From Endothia cerciana (lineage: Eukaryota > Ascomycota > Sordariomycetes > Diaporthales > Cryphonectriaceae), in the NCBI GenBank assembly GCA_026119935.1, contig JALRMH010000066.1, forward strand, positions 62,001-126,000: a DNA stretch of 64,000 nt, in the 5' to 3' direction. Positions 1 to 12,765 of this stretch are shown here, piece after piece. How positions within the stretch are numbered: position 1 is the first letter of the stretch; each line of letters starts with the position of its first letter. The position numbers and the translations under genes were made by a program. Under the pieces are notes generated by a model. That model was given only the letters and a program-made list of their open reading frames with translations, ran no database searches and was not told where the DNA came from.

Positions 1-2070
1 GTGCCTGGAATCTCTTCATGAGACCTCGCCAGTCCGATCCAGAGCTTCCGGCGTCAGAGGCTGGGCGTGATCAGTGATAGTTGCCACACAGAGGGCGGCG
101 GACCCCTGCTGCGAGCCTCTATCCCGTCCCGTCCTGTCATCATCTGATTCCGACATGAGAAGGTGGCATGCGGTGAAAAAAAAAAAAGGAAAAAAATGGT
201 GTACATAGTAAGGGACGATCTGACAGGCATGGGGCGCAGTCCGCCTGGTGCGTGCATGCACAGGAGCTGGACAAGACGCCATAGGATGGCGCACGAGGTA
301 AGCGGGAGGTACGTACTCCGTGCAGACTCACAGGCCCCTCGCAGCCGTGGAGAGGGCTCGTACGTACCTGAGCTGGACAATGAGACGCACCGTGACGTCG
401 TTTTCCATTGAGCGAGACAGCGTCTAGCGGACAGATTGGCGACGGCGTTTAGGAGTACCAGGACGCCGGAGTTGCTGGAAGTTCTCTGGCTCTCGCGGCA
501 TGCGATATGCAAAATGTGCTCGTTCTTGGTCTGCATCTGCTGTCCCTCATGGAGAAGCGAACGTCCGGTGCAGAGAGGCCTCATCGTGTTGGCAAGCAGT
601 GCTGATTACCAACGGGGCGTCTGCCCGTGGTCGAATGCGAATGGTGAATATGCAGCCTCCTCGCTTCGAGGCAAGTTGGTTCGGGCAAACCATGCGACGC
701 GACCCGCGGTTGAAGCGTCTAGACAACCTTCAAGCCATTTTGGTGGTCGCTCGCTCGCTGGTCTGATTGGGTACCGTGCCGGGTCAGTCGATTGGCAACC
801 GACATGGGATCAGAGGCTTGGATCCTTCGACCAGGATCGGCGACCAGGCTGCCCACACGGGGCAGGGAACTTTGGACAAGTGCTGACCGCTGTCTCGTAC
901 CAAAGTAGTAGTAGGGCCTCCTCGGAAAGACTGTGCCAGAGATCGGGTTACAGGCCACACTGTGCGGATTCATCTGTCAGTCTTTCTGTTGATCCATACC
1001 ACACAGGACGGGGCACGGTCCGCAGAGATGCGGACATGGGGATGAACGAAGGGTTGCCGAAGCGGCATCTGCGTGCCTGCTGTCCCTCGTGCTCGTTGAG
1101 TGAATACCGTAGTAATGGGCTGCAGGGGGCTCAGGCGCAGAATACTTCCAGCCCTACTGGCAGTGCGTTCTGACCGGCAGCTTAGCATGGTTAGTTGCAG
1201 CCAGAATTCCTATTTTTACAAATCCCGGATGATCCGGTCTTCTAGCTAAAGCGAGACTATATCCATGTAGACGGAACTCTAAGATGTACAGCGGTCCGCA
1301 GGCAGGTAATCCACATGTTGGAGCTTCATGTTAAGGTGCCCAACGAGATCAGCGGTGCGTGCAGTCCCCACGCCTGTGTCCAAGTACGGGTAGATTCCTC
1401 GCGTTCCTCCGAGCCCTTGCTATATGCGTGCACCGTCGGAGTATGCTGTCAGTTCTGGCCAATTCCTTCATGCTCGTTGGAAAGGTGTCTTAAGGCTGCA
1501 GGCAGGCCTGGCAAGCTCGGTACTTGCCAGGCCCGGCCAGATATAGATCGAGCGGCCTGCATGGTATCTCCACGGGCTGTACGGAGTACACACGACCGTT
1601 GCCTCCCCCCCTTGTTGCATCATCCTGCGTCTAGCAAGCGCTCTGCTTTTGTGATAGCCGAGACGGTACGAGATGTCACCTGCGGACCCTCGTCTGCCCA
1701 ATTTGGGGAGGCGCAGTGCAGGACCAGAGACATCCTGGGGGGAGCCGCTTAATAAGACACCGCCTGGGTTGGAACGATACGCAGCCCTATCGTCCACAGT
1801 CATCAAAATTCCAGAGATGCCGCTCGATGAGACCATGGACCGTGGCTGCCATGCATCTCGTGCTGCTTACCTATGGTAGGGCTGGACTGGATGGCATCCA
1901 GGGATCAGGCGCTTAGAGATATCGGACGTCTGGGTATGTACAAGCACGCCATCTGAAGAGGCGGTGCATGGTCGTACGGCGCGTCTTGGATTGCTCGGCC
2001 AAATCTTGATGCCAAATTTACTATACGACACGGGATTGGCAAAGAGTCGGGGCTGTCCGTGTCTCTGTCT

Positions 2071-2074
<4 letters not shown>

Positions 2075-2103
<29 letters not shown>

Positions 2104-2104
2104 C
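2075..2104. repeat. GTGCCT hexanucleotide microsatellite
   Basis: About five tandem copies of a GCCTGT/GTGCCT unit lie in the gene-poor left end, with decayed copies (GTCTCC, GCGTCT) on both sides. Confidence 0.9.
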
Positions 2105-2639
2105 GTCTGTGTTTGGAAATGGCGTCGAACGGTAAGGATTCGTGCCACCTCCATCCCTCCACGGACCAGACTGTGTGGGAGAGAAGTTGAGCCCGGCAAT
2201 CCGGTGAGGGCCACGAGGCAGGCTTCGGGGATTCTCGGAGTGCCAAAGGCATCGTTCGCGGACGCGGAGCATTGTCCCCAGCTGGGTACAAGATTCACGG
2301 TCTGAATCCTTCGGGCGGGACCCCTCTCGAGACATTGTCGAGGTTGGGATTGAGTAAGCGGCAGTTGGATCGTGGTGTCAATGACTGCTACTCCTCCGTG
2401 CAGGACCGATATTACCTGGGGGAATATTACCCGGGGGAAAGTCCCGCTCGACGAGGCCCAGGCTTCCCCTCCAACGTGGGCGTGGGCGGCGCGAGTGTGG
2501 GTGTGGTGTGGGTGCCAGAGAGACAGGCTGAGGCTGGACTGGGCTGGGCTGGGTGTGACACGTCGCTGCCCGCGCAGCTGCTGCGCGCATTGGCACCATA
2601 GTAGGCTGGTGGTATGCGTGCGCAGGATGAGTATGGGTT

Positions 2640-2661
2640 GCAGTGCAGTGCAGTGCAGTGC
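2640..2661. repeat. GCAGT pentanucleotide repeat
   Basis: Four to five tandem copies of a GCAGT unit are visible in otherwise unremarkable non-coding sequence. Confidence 0.9.
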
Positions 2662-5600
2662 AAGGCGGTAGCCAAGCAAACGGCAAGGCAGCCCAGCCAG
2701 CCAGCGGAACCAAGATCGATGAGGAGTTTGAATCATGGCCAAGATGGCTCCGTTGCACCAGGGGCGCGTGCAGCGTCGCAGCTGCGACCATCGGCCCGCA
2801 GCACCTGAGCACACCTGAAATATCAGGCGTGGATGAGGGCATTGCCATTGGTTGACGACACTCTCTGTTGGGCTGCTGTGAAGGCAGACGCGGGACGGGC
2901 CCATGAGAAGGATAAGTCAAACCCGCCCAGCCCGGTCAGGGTAGTGGTGGTGGCCGTGGTGGGAAAGGATCGTATGCAGGGATGGGTTGACTCGGCTATT
3001 TTTAGTCAACCTCCCTCCACACCACCACACCTCAGGCCCTCTCTTTCCCCAGCTCCAGCGCCCGTACTTCAACTGCACCATAGCATGCAGGACCTCCCCT
3101 CCCCATCACGGCCTCACCCTGAGGAGGGAGAGGGCACTTGACCACTGCGCAGTTACAACCCACCACAACCAACCCCACTACAACCCCACCAGAATCCTAC
3201 TGCACCCTAATAGTACGCACCCGAACTGAGACCCACACCAACTAACGTCCTCCCTCTCTGCCCTCGACCGCATCATCACGACACTCTCCCATCATCAGAT
3301 CCCTACTCAGCACCACGCAACGCTACTCATCTTATGCAGCCACAGGTGCAAGCCTACCCCTCTACCTATGGGGGCAACGCGATATTGAGACCCTGAAGCA
3401 GTCAGCCTCACGGCCTGTCTTCCTGCCTCAAACAAGCAGGACGACAACCCACTGCAGGTGTCTGTCATCTGCAATGTCTGACGCCCATCTCGTCAGCACG
3501 TACGGCGTGTCCCTCACCGGTACGGAGAGCACTTCCCGCCCACACGACTCGACTCGGATGGCCTCTGATCCGATCTAGTCCGGGCGTGTCATTGCTCACA
3601 GCCCGTCGCCCAATGTCTGTACGGAATGCCGTACCAGTCCCATTCTGCTCGTGTAGGATTGTGCTTGCAGACGCAGGCAGCTCACTGCGCCCATTCTTAG
3701 TGCTGACGCTGTTCCACACGCCCTTTCTCCCTCTCTCCCGTCGTGCCCGCCACGTGGACCTGCAAGTCAGACTATCGACACCCCCCCCCCCCTTTGGAGG
3801 AGGCGTCGTTCTTTTGGTCTCGGCCGGTGTTTATCATATGAATGACCGACCGACTGACCGACCGTGGCCGCGAACCAACCCGTCAGCCGTCATCTGTGGT
3901 GAGATTGCGGGAAAACCTTTTCTGTGCTTACTGGACTCGTAGGGCTGCATCGTCCCGCATGAAATAACTCCAAGAACCTCGAGCTGCAGTGGCAGGCAAC
4001 CACAGTCCGATCCGGCATGCAGTACCGCCTTTCGGCCCCGAGGTTGCAATAACCCGCATGCCAACAGATCTCCTCACCCCAGACTGGCCTTCCTCGTCTT
4101 CATGATGCTTGGGGGCTGGACGGAACCGAGTCCGTCCATGCTACCCACGTACATTGCAGTCGACAGATGCTGCTGGCCGTATTGCTACGCTGACGTCGCC
4201 AAAATAAGGAGATCCCTAGGGCTGGGCAGCCAGCACATAAGTCATTGCTGGTGACCTGGCCGCCGCAATGAGCCTGCAAAGACCCGGGAGATCCGGGGGC
4301 CTGATGTGGTCCAGCCGTCCTGAGCAGTACACCAACGAGCAGCTTCAGCTCCTGTAGAGCTGCTGCGGATGATGCTACCCTAGCAACCGGGCATCTTTGA
4401 AGGACAGGGAACAGTTCGTTTCAGACACCCCGATCGAGTGCCTGCCCGTGGGGGCTCGAAGGATCCCATCGACGCGGGGAAAGGCATACTGGAGACTGGA
4501 TACACAGTTGACCCCAGAGTCAGCTCATGCAGCACGCTCGCCAGTATGGAGTGCCTAGTCACTGGTCATAGTGCAGTAAGCTCGGAAACGCGGCTACTTA
4601 GCGTACCCGCCTGTTTCGGCGGCTTGTGATGGAGCCATCCAGTGTACCGCATAGCACCACCCATCCGTTGAGGGCGTGCCTCAGGATCACTAGGAGCATT
4701 AGCTTGGTAACATCAACCGGTCGTCAGCCACGGAGAGTCCACGGAGAAAGAATTCAACCCAGACTCGTAAAGCGCAGTGCATATGCCTGAACAATCCTTC
4801 GCACTCGCATTGTACAGTCGCATCCTTCGCTCGACGCCCCAATGCCGTCTGTCATCCGAGACACTCGACCGCTTCGCACCGTCGTATCAAGCAGGTGTTC
4901 GGAACGAGGCCTGTACTGGAGTGGTCAGGTAGCGGATGTCCATGAGGGATAGACCCTAGACCCTTCGGTTTGGTAGGCGTCGGAGCGACGGGAGGTCAGT
5001 CGAGCTTGGCAGCGTGATCGACAGACCATTCACCGCCGAGGCCGGTCATTTGCGCGGGCGCCGTGCGCATTTTGGCATTACACAACGACAGATGACAAAA
5101 GGCGTCTAGATGTACATATGGACTCAAAAGATGGGCAGGAATGATGCCAGCTAATTTTGCCAAGGACGATCTGTCTGTGATTGCTCATCGACCCTGGTCG
5201 CCGCCCGGCCCGGATCGTGGAAGGATTGATACTGGACAGCTCAGGCAGCCACCAACTGCCGTGAGGACTTAGTTCGTCACGGCCATCCCTCCAGGGAGCC
5301 GAGACGGTTTAAGGGTGAAATTCCCACGGGAGTTGCAAAATAAGCTTTCTGTGGCCCCGTTTCACCTCCATGTATCCGGTAGCGAGTTGACTCGCGTAAG
5401 GGTCGTGCCCAGGGCACGACTCGCTCCATTAGGGTGTAGACGACAAGAATCATACGCGATGATTGAACTTAAACTGACCTACCAGTACGAGCTGCACAAG
5501 CCGTGGGTGCAGCCGTGGCATTTGAGTTTGTAGTGGATACAATTCACAGCAATGCTCGGCGCCCAGCATTGACACTATTGGTGCTGAGGAAGTAGGAGGT

Positions 5601-5881
5601 TTGACGGTCATTCTATCAAGGCAGGGTCCTTTCTAGGACAGGACCGATATATGATAGGCTTGCTGGCATGGATAGATCAGCAGAGATTGTCGCCCTGTGA
5701 AACTGGGAGGACGCAAGGCTAGCACTACCTCAGTCGCGGTGCTCTCTCGCTTCTCGTGACCAAGGCTGGCTAATCAAAACAACGCCGGTAATCTACACGA
5801 TCGAGTATTCTTCTAAGAAGAATAGGCGCCTGGGTTCCAACGTGTGCTTTCAATCGTCCCTTTGGGCATGAAGCATCTGAG

Positions 5882-7984
5882 ATGTTGCTGCAACGTGATC
5901 TCGAGGCGGGCGTCACGATTGACGTCGACAATGTGGCCCTGCCGCAGAAGTTTGTCGTTGCTTGTCTGCTGGCCATCGCAATATGTGAGGATTCCCTCGG
6001 CCTTCAAGCCTGAAGACTTCGGTCTCATTTGACACACCGACGTTTGCTTCTGGACTGCAATCACATTGGCAATCCACTGCTATACGTGCAGATTGGGCCT
6101 ATTGGTATCGGTACAACGATGGAGGCAGCATACCCTCACGACAGGATCACTTGCAATATGATTTGACAACTGACATCGGGTTCCACAGACAACGCTATGG
6201 AGATGCTGCCTATTGTGTACTTCACGTTCACGAGGTACTCGGGTCTCTACTTCTGGAGCATGATTGCTGCGAACTTCGGAGTGCTGATCTACGCAACGGG
6301 GTTTGGTAAGTTGATATTCCTATAAAACAGACCTTCATGTCTGGGAGCCTGCCACCCTCAAGGACAGCCAGACATCTCTATCAATCATATTGGATTGCTG
6401 ACACTTGACACTACAGTCTTGAACAATTTCCGACTGACAGGCAATGTAAGTCAAGCGTGAAGCAGTCATCACAACAATCTGGGTTTTACAAAACCCACAG
6501 GAGCGCAATTGTGGACCGACCGGTGACATCTCTATGAGCCCGAACGCTTCCATCACTCAGTTGATGGTTTTGCTTGTCTTGGGAGCCAAGAAGGAAGAAT
6601 AATACTAATACGATACCCTAGCAAACCTTGCCTACCGTCCTAACCTGCACAGCATGGATGCCGATGGTTTCAGCGCAGAGCCTCGTCCTCTACTCGCGCC
6701 TACGCTTGATCAACTTGAGTGAGACAGTACGCCGGTGCGTGCTTGCCATGTAGGTACTTCCTCGGGTGACATCTGTCAATGTTTTTCCAATCTGCTTTGG
6801 GTTCCTTGCCGAGCCTCGCGGGCCAGTCACTCTGCGCGCTCGTTCCGGTCTGAAGAGGGATTAGAGCGGCTGACCATCCTATCTCTTATAGGATAATCTT
6901 CAACGGCATCACGCTGCATACCGGCACGGCCGTGACGACGATCGGCTCGAACGGCAAGGCGGCGCAGCTCTTCCTCGAGCCGTACGCCGTCATGGAGAGG
7001 GTCCAGGTGACCATCTTCTTCGTGCAGGAGCTGATCCTCTCGGGCCTGTACGTGTGGAAGGCACAATGGTTCCTGAAGACGTATGGCCATCGCGGTGACA
7101 AGAGGAGCAAGGCGCAGCAGAAGCTGAGCTCGATGATGATCCACCTGATCCTGTCGAACGTGATAGTGGTCGCCCGTATGTGTGCCCGCATTTCGTGCCC
7201 GCCCCCCCCCCCCCAACCCCCCCCGCGGCCCAGAGAACATGTCTCCTCGAATCCTCTTTTTTTATTTTTTTAATTCCGTTGTAAACCCCTCCCCAACCTC
7301 AACCTTTCACCCCAAATTCCTTCGCTATCCCTCGTTGTGCTGACCAAGACTGACCTGCGTCCTCGAACAGTCGACATCACCATCCTCGTCCTCGAGTACA
7401 TGGGCCTCTACTTCCTCCAGGTCTCCTACAAGGCCTTCGTCTACTCGGTGAAGCTGAAATGCGAAGTTGGGATCCTCAACCGACTCGTCGACTTCGTCAA
7501 GTCCGTGACGGCCGTCAAGTCACCCCACAGGATGCGCCATCTCAACGACGACGATGGCAAGTCCCCGTTCTACCACAGCTTCGAGCTGACCTCGCAGGTC
7601 GAGCGCGAGTGGGAGACGACGCTGAGGAACACGTTCGGCGGGCCGGTAGCGAATGAAGGAAAGGGGTGTGGAGGGCATCATAAACATCATGGCGACGATG
7701 ATGGTGGTGATGGTGGTGCGCTACCGAGGCGGCCGGAAGATGATGGCAGCTGCCGAGGGAGCGTGCCCCGGGACGGACATCCCAGCGTCGCGGATGCGGA
7801 GTCTGGTGCTGCGAGTTCTGGGCGAGGCGGGAGTGCGCGCGGCAGCGGTACCGCACCGGTGACGACCACGACGGCGGCTCGGTCTGCAGGCGATACGCCG
7901 GATAGGCAGGTTGAGGGAAGGGCATCGGCATCGGTACAAAGGCCCGAGGCGCCGCACACGCGCTTTCCTTCCGGGAGCGTGTGA
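5882..7984 (+). CDS. Multi-pass membrane protein, DUF7703-like
   Basis: I built this from six exons: 5882-5984, 6189-6305, 6417-6445, 6622-6749, 6892-7175 and 7371-7984, giving 424 aa in one frame. All introns are GT-AG. The third has a TACTAAT branch site, and exon 3 is only 29 nt. The protein has about seven hydrophobic segments. Near residues 40-60 is the stretch NAMEMLPIVYFTFTRY followed by GLYFWS, which I associate with the fungal DUF7703 integral-membrane family. The function of that family is unknown. The last ~110 residues are soluble and low-complexity (H/D/G-rich, then S/R-rich). The intron before the last exon holds a 13-base C run. The first Met is the only in-frame one before the first membrane segment; an extra 5' exon cannot be excluded. 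Family assignment is from memory of sequence pattern. Confidence 0.7.
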
Positions 7985-8900
7985 CGTGGCGATGTCTAAG
8001 CAGATATAGATGATATAGAACGTTATTTCCACCCTTAATTGAATCACGCCTCTGCATTGGATCGCGTCTGTGCCGTCCGCTCTCGCGTATCGTGGGATCA
8101 GACGTCGAAGAGGCTCACGTCCGGACCGCCGGACAGCCTCATGGGCCATAATATTGCTCTCTGTACGCAGGAGTATCTGAGTGTGGTACAACGAGTCGAA
8201 GGGACGGGAGATACATGTCGCGACTCAGACACACATAGTGAAACAAAAAGGAGATGCTATTGTGGTCTGTTCGTAGCTTTCGGGAGGGGCAGATGTGCTG
8301 CTGCAGTGACGCTGAGCCATCATCTGCATTACGAGCGCCGAATCTGTCCGTGTAGACGCGACGCAAAAGTTAGAGTAGATTGCTGAGGGAGTACGAGAAG
8401 AGGGCACCCTCCCGTTTTCTTCTTTGCCTTTCTACGTTCTCCTGTACATGTACGTGTTGGGTTCATTGGTTTGTTCAGGGGTGGTCGGTTTGCAACAGAA
8501 AGACAACAAGCAGACGACACGAGGATATCAGCATGGTTGTGTCAGAGTGTCACAAGTTCACGAAGATGACAGGCAGTGATTACAGATGGTAAGCCCTAGT
8601 ATGTCATTTCCAGTATCTATCAAAAAGAAGTAGCCCGTACAGGAGGAAGGGCCTGGATATCTCGTTCCCCTAGTCCGTTCCCAATGCGCCTCCATGATGC
8701 CTGACCCGCAGGGCCGAACTAGACAACCCTGTCTTATCGTTATAGTCCCGACCAAGCCTCCCAAGCAATGCTGCCTCACGATGAGTCCGGGTATCTTGAA
8801 TACCGGCGCCGATTGTCCTGCCCAAATGTGCCGCCACTGATATCCATCTTCCTGTCTATGGTGATGATGTTGAAAGGGAATGAGCAGCGAGCTGACCAGC
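7985..8900. other. Intergenic, convergent 3' ends
   Basis: This is 0.9 kb between the plus-strand membrane protein and the minus-strand HAPSTR1-like gene. The genes converge, so it should hold both 3' UTRs. I see no coding potential, RNA gene or repeat. Confidence 0.5.
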
Positions 8901-9671
8901 TCAGATGTGCCGGCGCTTCGAAGCGGGACCACCATCTTTGAACTGCCCGAGATTCGCGAGGCCGAACAGCTCTTCGTAATTCAGGTGACGCTTGCTCCCG
9001 GCACCGCGCCCGAGGTGGGAAGGCACCCGAACTGGACGGCGTGCTGCACTTCCGCCATGGTGCCGTACAGACCGAGATGGCCGGGGCGTCGATATGGAGC
9101 TATCGTGCGTACGATTGTCCGAGAGACGCAGGTTGCCGATGTTGAGCTGGTTCTGCGCGTCCTGGGGGTAGGAGAGGGAGGAGCGGAAGTTGAACGTCTC
9201 CTGGGTCGGCACGACGATCTCGGGTGATTCCATAGCGGCCTCACCCACCTCCTCCACTATCGGCGTGTCTGATTCCATGTCTGACTGCAGCTCCGTCTGC
9301 GTGGGTACCGGTTGCTGTTGTTCCTGTGCGGGAGCCTGACGTATCGACGAAGTGCTCGCTGATCGGTGTATCTGGGGGGACGGCATGGTCTCGGGCTTCT
9401 CTGCGTCTTCGTCGCTCTCCGTAGCGCCCGGTGAGCCATCCCGTGCCTCCAGACGCTCGTTGGCCCATGCCCTGATCTTCCAGCCCTCTCCATCGTCGAG
9501 ACCGAGATTCTCCCTGTCCAGGAACTGCAACAGGTCGTCGAGGCAGTCCTGGTATCCAGCCGCGCGGGCCTTCTGCTGTGCTGTGATGGATGACTTGTAA
9601 AGCTTCGTGACCGACAGGGCGGCCGTCCGGAAGACGTCGACGAGCTGTTCGGGGGGCGGTTCGTGGGCCAT
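8901..9671 (-). CDS. HAPSTR1/C16orf72-like protein
   Basis: A single-exon gene of 256 aa beginning MAHEPPPEQL. Residues about 10-75 (FRTAALSVTKLYKSS, then QQKARAAGYQDCLDDLL) resemble the N-terminal helical region of the UPF0472/C16orf72 family, renamed HAPSTR1 in animals. There it associates with the ubiquitin ligase HUWE1 and tunes stress responses. The rest is S/P/E-rich and probably disordered, rich in Q and T. The protein ends in a basic KRRHI, which could help nuclear entry. Animal and fungal members share only the helical core, so the call rests on that block. A role with a HUWE1-type ligase in this fungus is inference. The start is the first ATG in frame, and the 5' leader is repeat-rich. 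Confidence 0.65.
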   Translation of the reverse strand: MAHEPPPEQLVDVFRTAALSVTKLYKSSITAQQKARAAGYQDCLDDLLQFLDRENLGLDDGEGWKIRAWANERLEARDGSPGATESDEDAEKPETMPSPQIHRSASTSSIRQAPAQEQQQPVPTQTELQSDMESDTPIVEEVGEAAMESPEIVVPTQETFNFRSSLSYPQDAQNQLNIGNLRLSDNRTHDSSISTPRPSRSVRHHGGSAARRPVRVPSHLGRGAGSKRHLNYEELFGLANLGQFKDGGPASKRRHI

Positions 9672-9725
9672 GGCTGTGGCTTGTTCGCCCCGACAAGGCG
9701 GGGTCGTCGGTAAGAAGAAAGCGGC

Positions 9726-9779
9726 GTCGTGCGCTGTCGTATCGTGCGCTGTCGTGTCGTGCCGTGTCGTATCGCAGCA
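9726..9779. repeat. Degenerate GTCGT-type repeats in a 5' leader
   Basis: Several imperfect copies of GTCGTATC/GTCGTGCGCT follow each other about 55-110 bp upstream of the HAPSTR1-like start codon (that gene is on the minus strand). They probably lie in its 5' UTR or core promoter. Confidence 0.7.
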
Positions 9780-12765
9780 ACTCGCCTAGGAGGACGGTGG
9801 TGTCTGGACTGAAGGGCCCGAGTGAGACGAAGTAGTCTGTCTGTTGGTGAGTGGTTGTCAGGCAGGATGGATGGAAAGATGACTGTTCATTTAGGCGCAA
9901 ATGAGGTTCTGGCGGGGCTTTTTGCCTGTGGGCCCTTTTCTTTGCGTTGGCAGGGCGCCAGTGGTGAGTGTGCATGTGCAGGTGGATCCTGATCTGGGTT
10001 TTGGGCCTTGGGACGGCGTGGACGGGAGTGTGTGGGTTCTGGGATTTTGGGTTTGGGTCCTTGCATGCAAGTCGGCAAACCCACGTACCTCTCCGGCCCA
10101 GGACGGTTCCTGACGGTTCTCTATGCTCTATGGTGGATCCCGATGGGGGGTGGACGGGGGGGGACTCAACAACGACAAGAGGTGAATCACAGATCGTGCC
10201 CTTCTTGGAGGGTGATTGAATCTGGATGATGGATGGGATGGGGTGAGACGAAGGTGGCCTCCCCTAGTGCCGTCCCCTTCCAGTGAAGTCGTGAGTGGTT
10301 CTGGCACACAGGTGCGGCCGTCGGGGTCGGGGTGTCAGGCGGGCAGAGCCCTGGAACGGGGGCGCCTCGGTACTTTCTTCAAGGGCCGTACAGCGGAACC
10401 GAGCGTGAAATGACCCCTGTCAGCCTCACGACAGAAAACGAACGTCATCTCTCTCCCTCTCCAGCCCTCAACCCCCCCCAACCTGGGTCGTCGCCCATAT
10501 CAAGGATCAACGTCGAGCTTTGATCTTGCCCAGACTTGAATCCCCGGTGGTAATGATATTAAGCGTCGTGGAGGTTGCCGGGTCAGTCAGACGAGGTGCG
10601 ATCACCACCAAACCTGCCTAGTTGCGACAGCGGAGGAGACACAGCCCATCTGGTTGTAACGGTGGTAGGTCGTGCATTAATGAAGAGTTTAGTATTGGAC
10701 CGGGGCTCGCGAAAGTCCAGGAAGAATTCGCATCCTGCACAATCTCGACAGAAGAAGAAAAAAAAAGGAGTAAAATTCGAGGACCGTTCTCCGGTACGGA
10801 GTGACCCTATCCATTGCCACGTATAAAGAAAAAGCGGGATTGATGGTGGTCTCATGTGGAATCTCGCCAAGTATGTAAGTACAAGTAATAGGACAACGGC
10901 AATGCTTAGGAATCTGAGCCTCCGCAAGGAGTTGTGTCGAGTACATTGATAAGTTATCAATATGCTTATAGGTGTTGTCACTTGCGCCCAGGACTCCCTT
11001 CCCCTCAGAGGCTCCAGATACGAGCGGCCTCGTGGCGATTACCTCGGCTTGTGCGGTAGGCTAAGTAGCATAACCTGCGGCCTAATCAACCATAAATTTA
11101 ACATTCAGCGATGACCAAAAACTCCTTTCAACAAGCATGTTTAGCAGGTTGGCGTCTGGGGTATGTATGTCTATTCTTTCCCGGACTCACTAGACCTTGG
11201 TAGGAGAGAGTATTCCCTTGTCTATATTGGGGCACATGAGAGTTGGGTAACGACTTCTTTCTATGCCTTCTAGAACACCGCAGATTTCTTCTAGGATTCT
11301 CGACGCCCTCTTAGTCCGCGCTGGCTTCGGCCTCGCCGTACTGCGCTGAATCTCGTTTCGATGTGCGCGTCCCCTCGCATCCGTCAAGCACCGATCGCGC
11401 TCTTCACACATACTCCGGGTCTCTGACCGGAGTGAACACATGAAATAGCCTCAAATTTAGACCTTGACTGTCTGGCGAGATTTGGACGTGCTGCGCCTGT
11501 AATAACAGCACCTCGCCACGGCCTTTCTCGGCTACTAAGGAGGATGCCTCTGACGATGTGCGGCTGGTTTAGCGGGATAGCTTGGGAAAAATCAACCTGG
11601 TCCGGCTAAAAAATATTGTGAAACGCAATTAGCCGCCCTCTCAAGCGCCACCTTTGCTTCGAGGGATGCTACCTACTATGGTAGCTTTTGTAGGTAATTA
11701 AAGCAAGGCTGCGTCGTTTCAATAGGTTTTGCGCCTTAGTCAGCAAGCCAACCCGCCTCCCTGCTCAGCAGCACGAAACGACCAACGTCATTTGCTCTAG
11801 GTGGGGACTTTAGTCTTATCGACCATTCCCTCCCCTCTATCGCTGGCCCAACGTCGACTTGCACTGCGCCTTCGCTCAACTTCATCCTGCTAGTGACTAT
11901 GATTTTGTAGCTAAGAAAGATGCAAGGTAAGATTGAAGAAGGCAAAGAGATGCCGCAGCATGCTCATCAAAATGCCGTGGAAGGGAATTTCGCAGGTACC
12001 AGGGGGAAGTGGGCACAATAGGACGTGGACAGCCGCAAGATATACCCAGTGTATATAGACTTCGCAATCACTGCTCGCGCGGAACTTGTTTTTTTGTTTC
12101 AATCTTTTTCCCAATTTTTTATTTACTGCAACTTGACATATAATTACCAACCTCACTATGACAGAATCCGTATGCTACGCGCATAGAAATGTTGACAGTG
12201 CAGTTGTAGTTCCACAACTGAAGTCTCAGCCTCGTAGGTCTTATAGAAACAGCCTGCTTCATGGTCCTGGACAAGTCTGCAGGGTCAGAGACTTGCCAGT
12301 TCCAAGACGAACATTAGACCTCCTGGCGGGTTCTTGCGGTTCTAATGTCTTCATCTACGCATTTGGGAAAGCAAATCAGACGGCGGTACGACATAGATTA
12401 TGTGACCTATTCACCTACAATGGCAGACAATATTGGAGCCGCACCTCTATTCGCGTTAGCGTGCCTGCCATACCAATCATCCCTGCACCCTATCCCGCAG
12501 CGCAGCGCCTCGCGTTCGGAATTTTGTGGTGCGCCTACAGTACCTGCAACTCCCCTTCGACCATGACGGGCATCTCTCAACTTTTCGACCTCGCACCCAC
12601 AACCACTTCCCAACCAGAACCAAAGTCGTCGTAGTCCTCCACCAACCACACTCCGACCATCACGAAACCACGCGCAGTCCTCAGAAGAGAAACACGATTA
12701 CCTTCTAGGTCACTTTTCAGCGCGTCTGGGCGCGTTAAGAGTTCCTTCATCCATCACCGTCCAAC
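9780..12765. other. Divergent promoter region, no supported gene
   Basis: Three kilobases separate the HAPSTR1-like gene (-) from the ISWI gene (+). The left part is GC-rich with GGGTTTTGGG-like runs. From about 10.8 to 12.1 kb the composition becomes AT-richer. A 158-codon ATG frame at 12158-12634 shows no domain and overlaps equally open frames, so I did not call it. The last 250 bp before the ISWI start is C/T-rich, as expected for a leader. Confidence 0.5.

Larger units (their letters stand above)
1..5881. other. Gene-poor stretch, no supported gene
   Basis: I could not support a gene here. The open frames are out of register with each other, lack recognisable domains and overlap on both strands. 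The longest is a 345-codon minus-strand frame at 1867-2904, whose middle is a Q/A run made by a GTGCCT microsatellite. From about 2990 to 3330 the plus strand is rich in C/T and CCACAA-type sequence, as in fungal 5' leaders. A 20-codon frame starting with ATG at 3334 follows it. A long leader or a non-coding transcript is possible but unproven. Confidence 0.5.

Noticed and set aside
1867..2904. 345-codon minus-strand open frame
   Set aside because: It has an ATG but no domain. Its composition is R/Q/H/P mixed with a microsatellite-encoded QA run, and other frames over the same DNA are open too.
12158..12634. 158-codon plus-strand frame before the ISWI gene
   Set aside because: No domain, odd composition, and it lies where the ISWI promoter is expected; frames on the other strand are equally open.
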